A stretch of DNA of 64,000 nt from Halostagnicola kamekurae (GCF_900116205.1 NZ_FOZS01000001.1:1178001-1242000); one strand, 5' to 3'; shown: positions 1 to 9,131, counted from the first letter of the stretch. Made by a program: numbers and translations. Notes: generated from the sequence alone by a model not told the origin.

Positions 1-74
1 TCCGCCTGAGCGTCACCCTCGATGTCTTCGTCCCGTTCCCCCTGTTCTTCCGAACTGATATATGTCGACTTCAT
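1..74 (-). CDS. N-terminal end of an acidic protein, cut by the window edge
   Basis: An open frame on the minus strand starts with ATG at 74 and runs off the left edge. Only 24 residues are visible, beginning MKSTYISSEEQGERDED. They are rich in Glu and Asp, as expected for a cytoplasmic haloarchaeal protein, and contain no signal peptide or membrane segment. The gene is divergent from the DUF1616 gene at 462. There is too little sequence to name a family. The start is supported by the acidic codon use right after the ATG and by the AT-rich intergenic DNA upstream. Confidence 0.45.
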   Translation of the reverse strand, partial: MKSTYISSEEQGERDEDIEGDAQA

Positions 75-461
75 CGTAGTGATTCCCTCTAATCAGAAGG
101 AGATAATAAAGGATTGGAACCGTACATCTCGTGGGAATTTATTTTCGTTCAGTTCATGAATGCGAATGCGATTTTCATTCATTTTATTCTACAGCTATAT
201 CGGCTCTATCCTGTGATTACCCGGTTGATAGGATTCTCATTTCGAGTCGAATTTCGCCTATTCTGGCGATAATACGGTCGGACCTTCCTCCCGAATTTAC
301 GGTCATTTCCGATTTCGAAACGGTACAGAACCGGCGAAACTCTTATCTGAGAAATTCCCACCATATTCCTTATATGAGATCGAATATCGACCCCCAAATA
401 ACCATGATTTTCCGGGCTTACGAGAGTGATAATAAACCGTGTTCACGCCGTTCAGTCGTGT
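75..461. promoter_or_regulatory. AT-rich divergent intergenic region with probable leaderless promoter
   Basis: This 387-base stretch is much richer in A/T than its flanks and separates two divergent genes. An A/T box (ataataaa) near 429-436 lies about 27 bases before the ATG at 462, a fitting distance for a leaderless archaeal promoter. Near 156-182 is a small inverted repeat (ATGAATG and CATTCAT, 13 bases apart) that could be a regulator site. I see no supported coding sequence here. Confidence 0.45.
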
Positions 462-1463
462 ATGAGTGATACCAACTGGTGGTTCCTCGACCTCGCACTC
501 GTGGTCGCGGGTGCTGGAGCTATCACGATCGGACTGTTCGCGGGGATTTCGGGCTATCTGCGTATTCTACTGGCTATTCCGCTCGTCGTCTTCTTCCCCG
601 GATACGCACTCGTCGCAATCCTGTTCCCGGATACGGTCGGCGACGATCAGCGATCGTTCGACGACGACCGAACGGGGCTCGGACGAGCGGTTCTGCTCAG
701 CGGGGGAATTGAGCCGATTGAGCGTCTCATTCTGTCGATCGCGTTTAGCGTCGCGCTCGTCCCCGTGGTTCCCCTTATTGCGACCGTAACCCCATGGGGT
801 ATTACCTCCAGACCGGTGCTCCTCGGGGTTTCAATACTGACGGTCTGTCTCACGCTCGTGGCGATCGTCTCTCGGTACCGTGTTCCACCCTCGAATCGAT
901 TCGTTCCGTCGAACATGTTAGTCTTACCCGTGCTAACTGGTGGGGATCACTCGTCGCCGTACACGAAAACGAACACCCGGCCGTACAACGTCGCCCTCGC
1001 GCTGGGGCTGGTCCTGCTGGTCGCAAGTGCCGGGTTCGCGGTCGCGAATCCGGTCCAACACGACGGCTTCACCGAGTTTTCCGTCGAAGGATCGGAGCTA
1101 GACGGTGAGATGCAGACGATGTACGATTCGACGGCGACCGCCGGCGAACCGTACACCGTTCCGCTCTCGATCACGAACCAGGAACACAGCGATCAGACCT
1201 ACACCGTAGTCGCGCTCTTCGAACAGGTCGAGTACGGCAACGGGACCGAGAACTCGGCGTCGGTCACGGAGCGGTCGGTCCTCACCAACGAGTCGATCAG
1301 CGTCGCCGACGGCGAAACCCGAAACGAATCGCTCGAGGTCACGCCGCCGTCGGCGGGTGAGGACCGGCGGCTCACCCTCCTGTTGTACACCGGCGACCCG
1401 CCGGCGAACCCGACTCCCGAAAACGCGTACGAATCCCTCCGGCTTCCGATCGAAGTGCAATAA
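462..1463 (+). CDS. DUF1616 family membrane protein
   Basis: This 333-residue membrane protein has four or five hydrophobic segments in its first 210 residues, including FFPGYALVAILFP, the hallmark region of DUF1616. An extracellular-type domain of about 120 residues follows (EPYTVPLSITNQE onward). DUF1616 proteins are common in archaeal surface-glycan loci and some contribute to exopolysaccharide production, but their reaction is unknown. I chose the ATG at 462 (MSDTNWWFLDLAL) because the acidic N-terminus directly precedes the first membrane segment and a TATA-like box lies about 27 bases upstream. An in-frame start at 426 would add 12 atypical residues. The gene faces away from the glycan operon ending at 2351. 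Confidence 0.75.
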   Translation: MSDTNWWFLDLALVVAGAGAITIGLFAGISGYLRILLAIPLVVFFPGYALVAILFPDTVGDDQRSFDDDRTGLGRAVLLSGGIEPIERLILSIAFSVALVPVVPLIATVTPWGITSRPVLLGVSILTVCLTLVAIVSRYRVPPSNRFVPSNMLVLPVLTGGDHSSPYTKTNTRPYNVALALGLVLLVASAGFAVANPVQHDGFTEFSVEGSELDGEMQTMYDSTATAGEPYTVPLSITNQEHSDQTYTVVALFEQVEYGNGTENSASVTERSVLTNESISVADGETRNESLEVTPPSAGEDRRLTLLLYTGDPPANPTPENAYESLRLPIEVQ

Positions 1464-2350
1464 GTATCGCTCGAGACGTACCAGTATTCGACGTTCGACG
1501 GGCCGATTCTATTTCGAGGAGCCAATCCGGTCGGACTCCATCCCGGCGACCGTATCCGTCGTTTATCGGGGTCGGGGTTCGACACGGCTGCTATCGAGCA
1601 TTCGAAGCGTGATTCTCGGTTTTCGAGCGATCGCCGTATCGTAGATCCGGATTCGTGCGAGCCATCGGTCACGAGCCGCGAACGAAGAGCGGTAATCATC
1701 CGTCTGTGAAACCCGGTGCTTTCTCGAGTTCTTCCCGCGAACCGAGCGGCCTCAAGGCGAGTCGTCGCCGACCGCAGGCGACACAATGCAGTCGAACGAG
1801 CGGGCGACTGGCCCGGCTAGCTGCGACAACCGGTACGCTAACAACCGAATAAGCGCAGCTCGGTACCAGTCCACACTATTTGCGAATTCGTCGCTCCGAT
1901 TTCGGGGATCGGAGTCGCGTTCTGCGGCGGACGGCGCTGTCTGACGATCGGACTGTCGTCCTGTAGCGGCTGTAGTTCGAAGGATTCTCAGCGCTCTGGA
2001 ATCTCCGTGAGTCGAGAGACAGCGGGTCGTCCGGTAGCGGCTCGAGGCTGCTCGAGACCGGTACACGATCGATACCGTGGTGCAGCGATCGTGGAGTACT
2101 CGCGAGTTTGAGCCGATCAGACAGTAACTGAGCGCCTCGCCATCGCGAGTCCTTCTTTTACTCGTTCGATTTATCAGCCGCTCAGCCAACCACTGTGGCG
2201 CTAATTCACCATCGTCCGCTCGAGCGTCTCGTGGTCGGCTCGTGAGGAGAGATAGCGAGGCTCGAGTGGAGCGTCTCGCCGATGGGACCGAGACAACCGA
2301 GCGGTCGAACCGGATCGAACTCAGATCGGCTCACTCGAGCGTTCGGTGGC
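1464..2350. other. Long intergenic region without a supportable gene
   Basis: About 890 bases of GC-rich sequence lie between convergent genes. The open frames here translate to Arg/Ser-rich, non-acidic proteins unlike haloarchaeal coding sequence, so I treat them as chance. I found no IS terminal repeats, tRNA or strong hairpins. It may hold the two transcription ends or fully decayed sequence. Confidence 0.4.
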
Positions 2351-4342
2351 TCAGGCAGAGTTCGTCACGGGCGACGGGGTACACAGCGAGACGTCGCCGT
2401 TAGTGTACATGACCGCCTGTCCGGGTCGACAGAGCTGCTGTTCGGAGACGGAGGCCAGTTGCTGGCGACCGTTCTCGTCTACGAAGTACGTCGCGTCGGT
2501 CGATTGGGCCGTTCGATAGACGGTGTACCGGTGCTGGACGGACCCGTTCTGGTGTATCGTCGCCGGCTCCGTCGACGGATACGCCCCGGTTCGACTGAAC
2601 ACCGTCTGGTAGGGGTGATCCGTGTACAACTGCTGATCCGGCCGGATTTCGCTCCCGTCGGGCGAGCCGGTCAGCTCGCCGATCGATTCGACCGCGGTCA
2701 GTTCCGACTCGTCGTAGGCGAGACGTTCGTGCTGGTCCGAGAAGATCGGATTCTCGGCGTTGCTCTCGACGGCGACGATCATCGCGCCCGGATAGATAAG
2801 CGCGAGCACCAGCAGGACGCTGACGACGATCCGCGGCGACAGGTTTCGGTTGAGCGATCGGACTCCGATCGCGCCGAGGATCGCCATCGGCGCGAACAGG
2901 AACGCGAACCACCTGGTCGGGATGAAGTTCCGGATCCCGAACATCGGCAGGACGAGTATGAACACGAGCATGACCGCTGCACCGATCAACAGCGTGAAGA
3001 CCGACTGCTCTGCCCGCCGCCTGTGGACGACGTACAGACACCCGGCGAACGTCACACAGAGCAAGAGCAGAAAGCCGAGGTTTTCGATGTACGGCAGCAC
3101 CTGCTCGAGTAGCGTCGGCGCGGCCTCGGCCCCGCTTGCAGCCCCGCCGGTCGAGCCGCCCGCGATGTTCAGGAAGCCGGCGCTTTCCTCGAGGGTTTCG
3201 GTGAAGAACTGCAACACCGTCCCGAGGAACGAGTTCTCGCCGTAGGGCGTCAGCGACCAGATGAAGATCGTCAGCCCGAAGTTGAAGACGACGAGTCCGA
3301 TCAGGTTGACCGGTTTCTTCGCGCGGAACACGCTGGTATCGAGTCGCGTCAGTCCGACGGGACCGATCACGAAGATGAGCTGCGCGGCGAACGCGGCCAG
3401 CAGCAAGACCAGCATGATGAACGTCGACACCTGGTGGGTGAGGATGATCGCGATGCTAAAGAGGATCAGAAGCGAGAAGTCCCGGCCGGTGTACTCGACG
3501 CGCATCACCCTGATCAGCGCGTACAGCATGCCGAGGAAGAACAACAGCCCGAGACTGGTCGGGATGAGTTGCATTCCCCACATCGAGACGTAGTTGGCGA
3601 ACGCAAAGAGCGCCGTCGCGAGCGTCGCCCACCGCGCGGAGACGAGCAGGTTCGCCGTCGCGTAGACGAGCACCACCGAGAGCGGCATGACGAGTCCCAC
3701 GGAGAGATACAGCGCCCCGCGAAGCGGGACGTCGTAGATGAACGAACTCGCGACGACCAGCAGGTGGTAAAACGGTGAGCCGTAGTGCTTGTCGTGGGAG
3801 ATCGCGCCGAGCATCTCCGCGTCGCGGATCTGTTCGATGAACTCCATGTGCGTCCAGATGTCGATTCCGATGTACCCGGGCGTCACGTACAGGGCGGTAA
3901 AGCGAAAGACGAGCGCGAACAACACGATCTGTAAGAGCACGACGCCCCGATTGAAGTCCCGATCGGCGGTACAGAGGATCTGGACGAGAACGAGCGTCCC
4001 GACGACCGCCGAGAGCGCGAAGAAGGGGATAGTTCGCTCGCCCTGCATAACCGGCAGTACCACCATGGCCGAGAGCCCGACGAGGACGATCGACGGCAGG
4101 CTCATCGCGACGCTCGAGGGCAGCGCCGGCAGGGCGTCCGCGCCGGTCTGTTGGTACAGCGAGACGAGATACAACCCGCAGGCGAGCGCGAGCATTATCG
4201 GCACCGTCTCGAGGTAGACTTCGGAAACGAGCAGCTGTAGGGGTAAAAGCGCCAGCGCGATCAGGAGGCCGGCGATCGCAGCGATCGTATCGAGTCGAAA
4301 CGGCCGGTGTTCCGAGAGCGACCTAAGACCCACGCGCGACAC
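2351..4342 (-). CDS. Polytopic membrane protein, GT-C glycosyltransferase-like
   Basis: This 663-residue protein has roughly 13-15 hydrophobic segments over residues 20-520 and a soluble C-terminal tail of about 130 residues. A short loop after the early segments carries GIDIWTHMEF, an acidic/aromatic motif placed like the catalytic loop of GT-C enzymes (lipid-linked sugar donors). A second loop (HDKHYGSPFYH) is also typical of this superfamily. It is the last gene of the minus-strand glycan operon. The start overlaps the end of the GT4 gene: GTG at 4342, or GTG at 4333. A role in adding a sugar to, or polymerising, a lipid-linked glycan at the membrane is inference. No close family was recognised. 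Confidence 0.6.
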   Translation of the reverse strand: MSRVGLRSLSEHRPFRLDTIAAIAGLLIALALLPLQLLVSEVYLETVPIMLALACGLYLVSLYQQTGADALPALPSSVAMSLPSIVLVGLSAMVVLPVMQGERTIPFFALSAVVGTLVLVQILCTADRDFNRGVVLLQIVLFALVFRFTALYVTPGYIGIDIWTHMEFIEQIRDAEMLGAISHDKHYGSPFYHLLVVASSFIYDVPLRGALYLSVGLVMPLSVVLVYATANLLVSARWATLATALFAFANYVSMWGMQLIPTSLGLLFFLGMLYALIRVMRVEYTGRDFSLLILFSIAIILTHQVSTFIMLVLLLAAFAAQLIFVIGPVGLTRLDTSVFRAKKPVNLIGLVVFNFGLTIFIWSLTPYGENSFLGTVLQFFTETLEESAGFLNIAGGSTGGAASGAEAAPTLLEQVLPYIENLGFLLLLCVTFAGCLYVVHRRRAEQSVFTLLIGAAVMLVFILVLPMFGIRNFIPTRWFAFLFAPMAILGAIGVRSLNRNLSPRIVVSVLLVLALIYPGAMIVAVESNAENPIFSDQHERLAYDESELTAVESIGELTGSPDGSEIRPDQQLYTDHPYQTVFSRTGAYPSTEPATIHQNGSVQHRYTVYRTAQSTDATYFVDENGRQQLASVSEQQLCRPGQAVMYTNGDVSLCTPSPVTNSA

Positions 4343-5285
4343 CTCCGCTCGCCCGCGCCGATCCGTCCGTCTCGAGAACGGCCCGGTAGAGAGAGGCGAT
4401 CGACTCGCCCATCGACTCGAGGCTGAGGCCGTCGATCGCCTCGCGGCCGTCCGAACGCGGACGCTCCTCGGCGATGGTCTCGAGACCGGCGATCAGTGTT
4501 TCGTCGCGATCGCTGACGACGCAGTTCGACACGTCACCGACGGTTTCGGGGACGAACCCGACCGCGGTCGAGACGACCGGCAGGTTACACGCGGCGGCCT
4601 CTTTGACGACCATCGGTCCGCTCTCGCGTTTCGAGGTGACGAGAAGAACGTCGCTTGCGTTCATGTAATCTGGTATTCTGTCGTGGTCGACGCCGTGTAC
4701 CGTCCGCAACTCCAGGTCTGTGTTCGTCTGCTCGACGAGCTCGCGAGCGCGGGAGACGTCCTTGACCGAGCGGTCCTCGTCGTAGGGAAAGAGCGCGATC
4801 GGGCGGTCGGTCTCCCAGCCGACCCGCTCGCGCGCTCGAATCTGCGATACCGGTCTGAACAGGTCGGTGTCGACGCCAAAGGGGATCAGTTCGTGGTCCG
4901 CCTCGAGTCGCCTGGCCATCGCCCGACTTGGGGCGATCACGGCGTCGGATCGGCGGGCGCCGAGCCGACTGATCGCTCGGAGCCAGTCGTGATCGCCCAT
5001 CAGGTCGGTTCCCCACAGGGTGAGCACGACCGGCCGGAGCGGCTGTGCGAGCGCGAACGGGGCGGTGAGGCCGTAGTTCGCGTGGACCAGATCGAAGTCG
5101 GTCGCTCGGACCCGCGAGAGGATCCGCGGGTAGTATCGTGCGTACTCGAGGGGCGTTCGGCCCGCGTCGCCGTCGTACTCGCCCGGGACGCCGAGCACCG
5201 TACACTCGACGCCGCGATCCTCGAGGACCGACACCTGCTGTTCGAAAAACGGTCGCGGGGACGTAACCAACTGTAGTACCTTCAT
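4323..5285 (-). CDS. Glycosyltransferase family 4 (GT-B fold)
   Basis: This 320-residue protein starts with ATG at 5285 (MKVLQLVTSPRPFFEQQV). It has a two-domain GT-B layout: an N-terminal acceptor domain with VLTLWGTDLMG and IAPSRAMARRLE, then a C-terminal nucleotide-sugar domain with IPFGVDTDLF and the E-x7-E region KRESGPMVVKEAA. These are standard GT4 features, with transfer of a sugar from an NDP-sugar, probably to a lipid-linked precursor on the cytoplasmic face. Only 2 bases separate it from the DUF354 gene, and its end overlaps the downstream membrane protein, so the genes are probably co-translated. Donor and acceptor cannot be read from sequence. Confidence 0.85.
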   Translation of the reverse strand: MKVLQLVTSPRPFFEQQVSVLEDRGVECTVLGVPGEYDGDAGRTPLEYARYYPRILSRVRATDFDLVHANYGLTAPFALAQPLRPVVLTLWGTDLMGDHDWLRAISRLGARRSDAVIAPSRAMARRLEADHELIPFGVDTDLFRPVSQIRARERVGWETDRPIALFPYDEDRSVKDVSRARELVEQTNTDLELRTVHGVDHDRIPDYMNASDVLLVTSKRESGPMVVKEAAACNLPVVSTAVGFVPETVGDVSNCVVSDRDETLIAGLETIAEERPRSDGREAIDGLSLESMGESIASLYRAVLETDGSARASGGVARGS

Positions 5286-5287
5286 TG

Positions 5288-6364
5288 CTATCCGAGGTTC
5301 GTGGCGACGGCGGACCGGTCGGCGTCGGTCGCGCGCGCCGCCGATTCGATTTGCTGGACGATCAGAGACGTCACGTCGATGCGTTCCTCGAGCAGCCGTT
5401 CGCGCCGTCGCTCCCACCTGTCGGTCTCCGGCGTCGTCGATTCGAGAATCGAGACTGCCTTCTCGAGGGAGCGAGCGTGGCGATCGTCGCCGTCGAACGC
5501 GAACAGGAGGCCGTACTCGTCCTCGAGCTCGCTCGTGTAGCCGAGCGACTGGGAGTTGACGTACACCGAGGGGGTCCCGAGCACGGCGGCTTCGGCCGCG
5601 GTCGTCGCGCCCTCGCCGACGACCAGGTCGGCGAACGCGAGCAGATCGTGCATCCGCTCCGGCGGGGCGGTGAACTCGTAGGCTTCGAGATCCGGCGGCG
5701 GGTCGCCTTCCGCCGTGAGCAACACGGTCGCACCGGCGTCCTCGAGGCGGGAGACGACCGCTCGCGGGTCTGCGAATCCGCCCTGTCCGACGTCGTGGGA
5801 GGCGTCCCAGCTGCTCAGACGGACGACGGCGAAGGTCTCCTCGCGCTCCAGCCCGACGGCATCGAGAACCGACGGATCGGGGTCGAACCGGTCGGGGTGG
5901 AGGTACGCGAGCTCGTGGTAGCCGGGGTAGGTGACCTGCTTGTCGCCGATCTCCCCGCGGTAGCACTCGGGGGTGCAGATGACGTCGGCGAACGGGTACC
6001 CCAGCCGCTGGATGAGCGTCGCGTGTTCCGTGTCGTAAAACACCAGACTGTTCGTCCGCAGGAGCGTCGCCACGTGAGCCGCCGCGACGCCGCCGATGGC
6101 GGTGATCACGTCGGGTTCGATCCGGCGCGCCCGATGGAGCAACCGCGCCTCGTAGGTCGCCTGGACGGTCGCCAGCGAGAGCATCGAGTCGGATTCGCCC
6201 GCCAGCAGTTCGTACTCGATCCCGTAGGCCTCGAGCAGGTCGGTCGCGACCTCGCTCTCGCGTGCGAACACGAAGACGTCGTGCCCGCGCGAGTCGAGTT
6301 CTGCGACGGCGTTGCGAAAGAAGTGGACGTGACCCGGGTGCTGGATCGTGACGATGACTTTCAC
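5288..6364 (-). CDS. DUF354 family glycosyltransferase
   Basis: This 358-residue protein begins MKVIVTIQHPGHVHFFRNAV. The glycine-rich N-terminus, the central IGGVAAAHVA and YDTEHAT motifs and the C-terminal VVGEGATTAAEAAVLG-T motif match DUF354, an archaeal GT-B family related to MurG and UDP-GlcNAc 2-epimerase folds. The start codon is GTG, overlapping the stop of the small upstream frame by 4 bases (GTGA). It lies between the nucleotide-sugar dehydrogenase and the GT4 gene. That placement suggests sugar transfer from a uronic-acid-type donor, but the sugar is inference. Confidence 0.8.
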   Translation of the reverse strand: MKVIVTIQHPGHVHFFRNAVAELDSRGHDVFVFARESEVATDLLEAYGIEYELLAGESDSMLSLATVQATYEARLLHRARRIEPDVITAIGGVAAAHVATLLRTNSLVFYDTEHATLIQRLGYPFADVICTPECYRGEIGDKQVTYPGYHELAYLHPDRFDPDPSVLDAVGLEREETFAVVRLSSWDASHDVGQGGFADPRAVVSRLEDAGATVLLTAEGDPPPDLEAYEFTAPPERMHDLLAFADLVVGEGATTAAEAAVLGTPSVYVNSQSLGYTSELEDEYGLLFAFDGDDRHARSLEKAVSILESTTPETDRWERRRERLLEERIDVTSLIVQQIESAARATDADRSAVATNLG

Positions 6365-6531
6365 TCGTGGTCTCCCTCGTTGGTGACCGCTTGGCTCTCA
6401 GTGGGGACGGGACCCGCTCGAGCGGCCGACGCACAACGCGAGGCCGTCGGTCGCACCGAGCCGGTACTCCGGACCCGCGGCTCCCCCCGGTCGATTCCCT
6501 CGACGACGGCTGTATCCCCCGAATCGGTCAT
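6361..6531 (-). CDS. Possible 56-residue protein coupled between two glycan genes
   Basis: The frame starts at an ATG that overlaps the dehydrogenase stop (ATGA at 6528-6531) and ends at a TGA that overlaps the GTG of the DUF354 gene. Both junctions are the classic 4-base overlap of translational coupling. The sequence starts MTDSGDTAVVEGIDRGEP and ends TNEGDHE, with an Arg/Ser/Ala-rich middle and no membrane segment or known motif. The overlaps argue for a real gene. The atypical composition argues that it may only be a spacer frame left after a deletion. Confidence 0.35.
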   Translation of the reverse strand: MTDSGDTAVVEGIDRGEPRVRSTGSVRPTASRCASAARAGPVPTESQAVTNEGDHE

Positions 6532-7925
6532 AGCTTCCGATACTCGAAGCCCGCAGCCGTCGCGTCGTCTCTCTCGAGTGCGCCCATCACGTCGACGAGA
6601 GCCGGATCGTCGGCGACCTCGTCGGCGACGGCGGCGAGGTCGATGCGTTCGAACTCCGCGTGTGGCGTCGCGAGCAAAATCGCGTCGAAATCCTCGAACG
6701 ACAGCGACTCCTGAACGTCGATCCCGAAGGCTTCTCGAGCGGTGTCGTTGTCCGCGAACGGGTCGTACCCCTCGATATCGATGTCGTACTCCTCGAGCGA
6801 CTCGATGACGTCGGCGACTTTCGAGCTCCGAATGTCCCCGACGCCGGGTTTGTACGCCAGTCCGAGGACGAGCACGCGACTCGTGCTGAGCGCCTTCTGG
6901 CAGTCGTTGAGCGCTTTGATCGTCAGATCGGCAACGTGGTCGGGCACCGACTCGTTTACCTTCCGACTCGTCTCCATCAGTTCGGGATCGAACCCTTCCT
7001 GGGCCGATCGGTACGTGAAGAAGTACGGATCGACCGGGATGCAGTGGCCGCCGACCAGTCCCGGTCGGTAGCCGTGGAAGTTCCACTTCGTGCTCGCGGC
7101 GTCGAGCACCGCCTGCGTGTCGACGTCCATGTGTTCGAACGCGATCGAGAGCTCGTTGACGAACGCGATGTTGAGATCCCGCTGGGAGTTCTCGACGACT
7201 TTCGACGCCTCGGCGACTTCGATCGACGGCGCGCGGTGCACTCCGGCGTCGACGATCGACTCGTACAGCGTCGCCACGTCCTCGAGGACCTCCTCGTCCT
7301 GTCCGCTGACGACTTTGACGACGTCCTCGAGCCCGTGTTCGGCGTCGCCGGGCGTCGCTCGCTCCGGCGAGTAGCCGACCGAGAAGTCCTCGCCCGCGGT
7401 CATCCCGGAGGCGCGTTCGATCGCCGGGACGAGTACCTCGCGGGTCGTGCCGGGGTAGACGGTCGACTCGAGGATGACCGTCGTTCCCGTATCGATCTTC
7501 GAGCCGACGGTGGTCGCCGCGCTCTCGACGAAGCTGAGGTCCGGTCGGTCGTCGTCTCGAACCGGCGTCGGAACCGCGATGATCACGTACTCCGCCTGAC
7601 TCACCGCCGTCGAATCGCTGGTGTAGGTGAGCTCGTCGTTCTGGACCGCCTCGTCGCTCAGGTCACCGGTCGTGTCGGTGCCATTCCGCAGGGTTTCGAC
7701 GGTCGAGTCGTCAACGTCGAAACCGATCACGCGGTAGTCGGACTCGGCGAATCCCACCGCGAGCGGGAGTCCGACGTAGCCAAGTCCGACCACGCAGACG
7801 GTCGGTTTGTCCGCTGCCGTCTCCCGAACGTGCTCGAGCGACGCGCTGTCCTGGCCGGGGTTGACCGGTCCGTCGGTCTCTTGCTCGCCAGTTCGTTCCT
7901 CGGTATCGCTAATTGTAGGAGTCAT
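6528..7925 (-). CDS. Nucleotide-sugar dehydrogenase (UDP-ManNAc/GalNAc 6-dehydrogenase type)
   Basis: This 465-residue enzyme is expected to oxidise C6 of a UDP-N-acetyl-hexosamine to the uronic acid with two NAD. The Rossmann motif GLGYVGLP is at about 47-54, VPTPV at 119-123, ESTVYPGTT at 153-161 and the catalytic-cysteine motif GGHCIPVDPYF at 292-302 (Cys about 295). The spacing around ENSQRDLNIAFVNE and the GGHCIPVDP motif resemble the WecC/TviB/WbpA group more than UDP-glucose dehydrogenase. I chose the ATG at 7925 (MTPTISDTEE), whose acidic lead is typical; a start further up adds non-acidic residues. It is the first gene of the minus-strand operon and would supply the donor for the two glycosyltransferases after it. 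Confidence 0.88.
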   Translation of the reverse strand: MTPTISDTEERTGEQETDGPVNPGQDSASLEHVRETAADKPTVCVVGLGYVGLPLAVGFAESDYRVIGFDVDDSTVETLRNGTDTTGDLSDEAVQNDELTYTSDSTAVSQAEYVIIAVPTPVRDDDRPDLSFVESAATTVGSKIDTGTTVILESTVYPGTTREVLVPAIERASGMTAGEDFSVGYSPERATPGDAEHGLEDVVKVVSGQDEEVLEDVATLYESIVDAGVHRAPSIEVAEASKVVENSQRDLNIAFVNELSIAFEHMDVDTQAVLDAASTKWNFHGYRPGLVGGHCIPVDPYFFTYRSAQEGFDPELMETSRKVNESVPDHVADLTIKALNDCQKALSTSRVLVLGLAYKPGVGDIRSSKVADVIESLEEYDIDIEGYDPFADNDTAREAFGIDVQESLSFEDFDAILLATPHAEFERIDLAAVADEVADDPALVDVMGALERDDATAAGFEYRKL

Positions 7926-8273
7926 GAATGCTCTCTCGTTGCAGGTCCAGCGCACGCGATCGTGCGACGGAACCACGCTCGTGGTCCCGCGTTCGTGGAA
8001 CCGGCGTCAGACTCGACAAGCAGGCTTGATCGGTTTACTATACCGCAGATAAACAGTTGTCTCGCGCTCACCCGTTTCGAGATCCGACAAGAGAGGGGGC
8101 GAAACGCCATTATCCCCCTCATTCTGCGATTTTCGTCGGCTCTCGCGTTAGCAGCCTGTTAAACGAAGCTGTGTAAACTCATAATGAAGGTGCTATAGGC
8201 CCGCTACATAGTATGATCAGCGTGATGCCGGGACAACACGTTCGGCTCCGCACGATCAGCACATGGCGAAACT
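7926..8273. promoter_or_regulatory. Divergent intergenic region
   Basis: About 350 bases separate the divergent dehydrogenase and winged-helix genes. The stretch around 8165-8215 is more A/T-rich than the flanks and probably holds the forward promoter. The first 120 bases next to 7925 are GC-rich and show no clear box. No coding sequence is supportable. Confidence 0.35.
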
Positions 8274-8924
8274 ATGGTGTCCAGCTTACAGCCCGATAAC
8301 AGCGTTGCTCACGCCGTACTGACTCGACTCGAGGCTGCCGATACCGTCCTGGATTCGGGATCTCACCTCGCCGTTCCGGACGGGTCGACAGCCCGCGTCG
8401 TCGAAATTACCGTCCCGTCCGTCGGAGATATGCCACTGATCCAGCTCGTCCGGTCGATCTCCGTGTTGGAGTCGGTCCTGATCGCGGTCCTGTTCGTCCT
8501 GATCGCCGCACTCGTCGGGGTTCGGGTGACAGACGCCATCTCCGATCGGGAGGTTTCGGTTCCGACCCAGCGCTCGTCCGAAGACGACCGACGCGATCCG
8601 CCACCAGAAGATGAACCGCAAGCCGCGGCGGCACCAGCCTACGAAAGCGTTGTCTCCGCCGAGACACCGCCCGAACTCTTGAGCGACGAGGGGCAAGTCG
8701 TCCGATTGCTCGTCGAGAATCACGGCCGCATCCGACAACACGAGATCGCCGACGAGACCGGCTGGTCGAAATCGAAAGTCAGCCGCACGCTCTCGAAGAT
8801 GCACGACAACGGCACGATCGAGAAGACCTCGCTCGGCCGAGAGAACGTCATCACGTTGGCCGAGGCGGACGCGAACGATCCCAATCAATCCGACTCGGAC
8901 AACGTCGGCAACCCCGTCGCCTGA
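8274..8924 (+). CDS. Membrane-anchored winged-helix regulator
   Basis: This 216-residue protein has one strong membrane segment at about 65-85 (SVLIAVLFVLIAALVGV), a polar linker rich in Pro/Glu/Asp, and a C-terminal winged helix at about 135-200 containing HEIADETGWSKSKVSR and a wing ending RENVIT. This layout is common in Halobacteria; the DNA-binding part resembles the DUF7343 group. It probably senses a surface or membrane state and represses or activates nearby genes. It is divergent from the dehydrogenase operon and followed by a region with three copies of a 9-base motif that could be its site. The target is inference. Confidence 0.7.
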   Translation: MVSSLQPDNSVAHAVLTRLEAADTVLDSGSHLAVPDGSTARVVEITVPSVGDMPLIQLVRSISVLESVLIAVLFVLIAALVGVRVTDAISDREVSVPTQRSSEDDRRDPPPEDEPQAAAAPAYESVVSAETPPELLSDEGQVVRLLVENHGRIRQHEIADETGWSKSKVSRTLSKMHDNGTIEKTSLGRENVITLAEADANDPNQSDSDNVGNPVA

Positions 8925-9038
8925 TCGCTCGAGCGCTTGGACACTCGTTTTGCCATCCTTTCTCGATCGACCGTCGCATCGGCTTATTCGGTTGATAAGG
9001 CCGTCGAGAGGCCTCCTTGAGTGCCATATCGGTACAGT

Positions 9039-9131
9039 GCAACTATTTTCTACCGATAGAACATCGTCTGACGCAAACTCCAACAGAAACTCAACAATAG
9101 TTGCTATTTTCCGGACAAAACAGCAACTATT
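9039..9131. repeat. Three copies of GCAACTATT ahead of glmS
   Basis: The 9-mer GCAACTATT occurs at 9039-9047 and 9123-9131 on the plus strand and at 9096-9104 on the minus strand (AATAGTTGC), all in an unusually AT-rich stretch. The middle copy continues into AATAGTTGCTATT, which is nearly palindromic. The region lies between the membrane winged-helix gene and glmS (intergenic 8925-9448) and has no supportable gene. A regulator-binding cluster is a reasonable reading. The rest of the intergenic stretch is ordinary GC-rich DNA. Confidence 0.45.

Noticed and set aside
1752-2189. 145-codon minus frame in the long intergenic region
   Set aside because: Basic and Ser/Arg-rich with no family sign, unlike the acidic proteins around it; treated as chance.
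2282-3112. Long plus-strand open frame opposite the membrane protein
   Set aside because: It is Arg-rich and mirrors the strongly biased codons of the minus-strand gene; it has no domain and is not acidic.
4323-6434. 703-codon minus frame joining Arg-rich sequence to the GT4 gene
   Set aside because: Only its last 320 codons are the GT4 enzyme. The first half is out of frame with the DUF354 gene and has no haloarchaeal composition.
5285-6808. 507-codon plus-strand open frame across two minus-strand genes
   Set aside because: It is antisense to the DUF354 and dehydrogenase genes, which have clear motifs; long antisense frames are common in GC-rich genomes.
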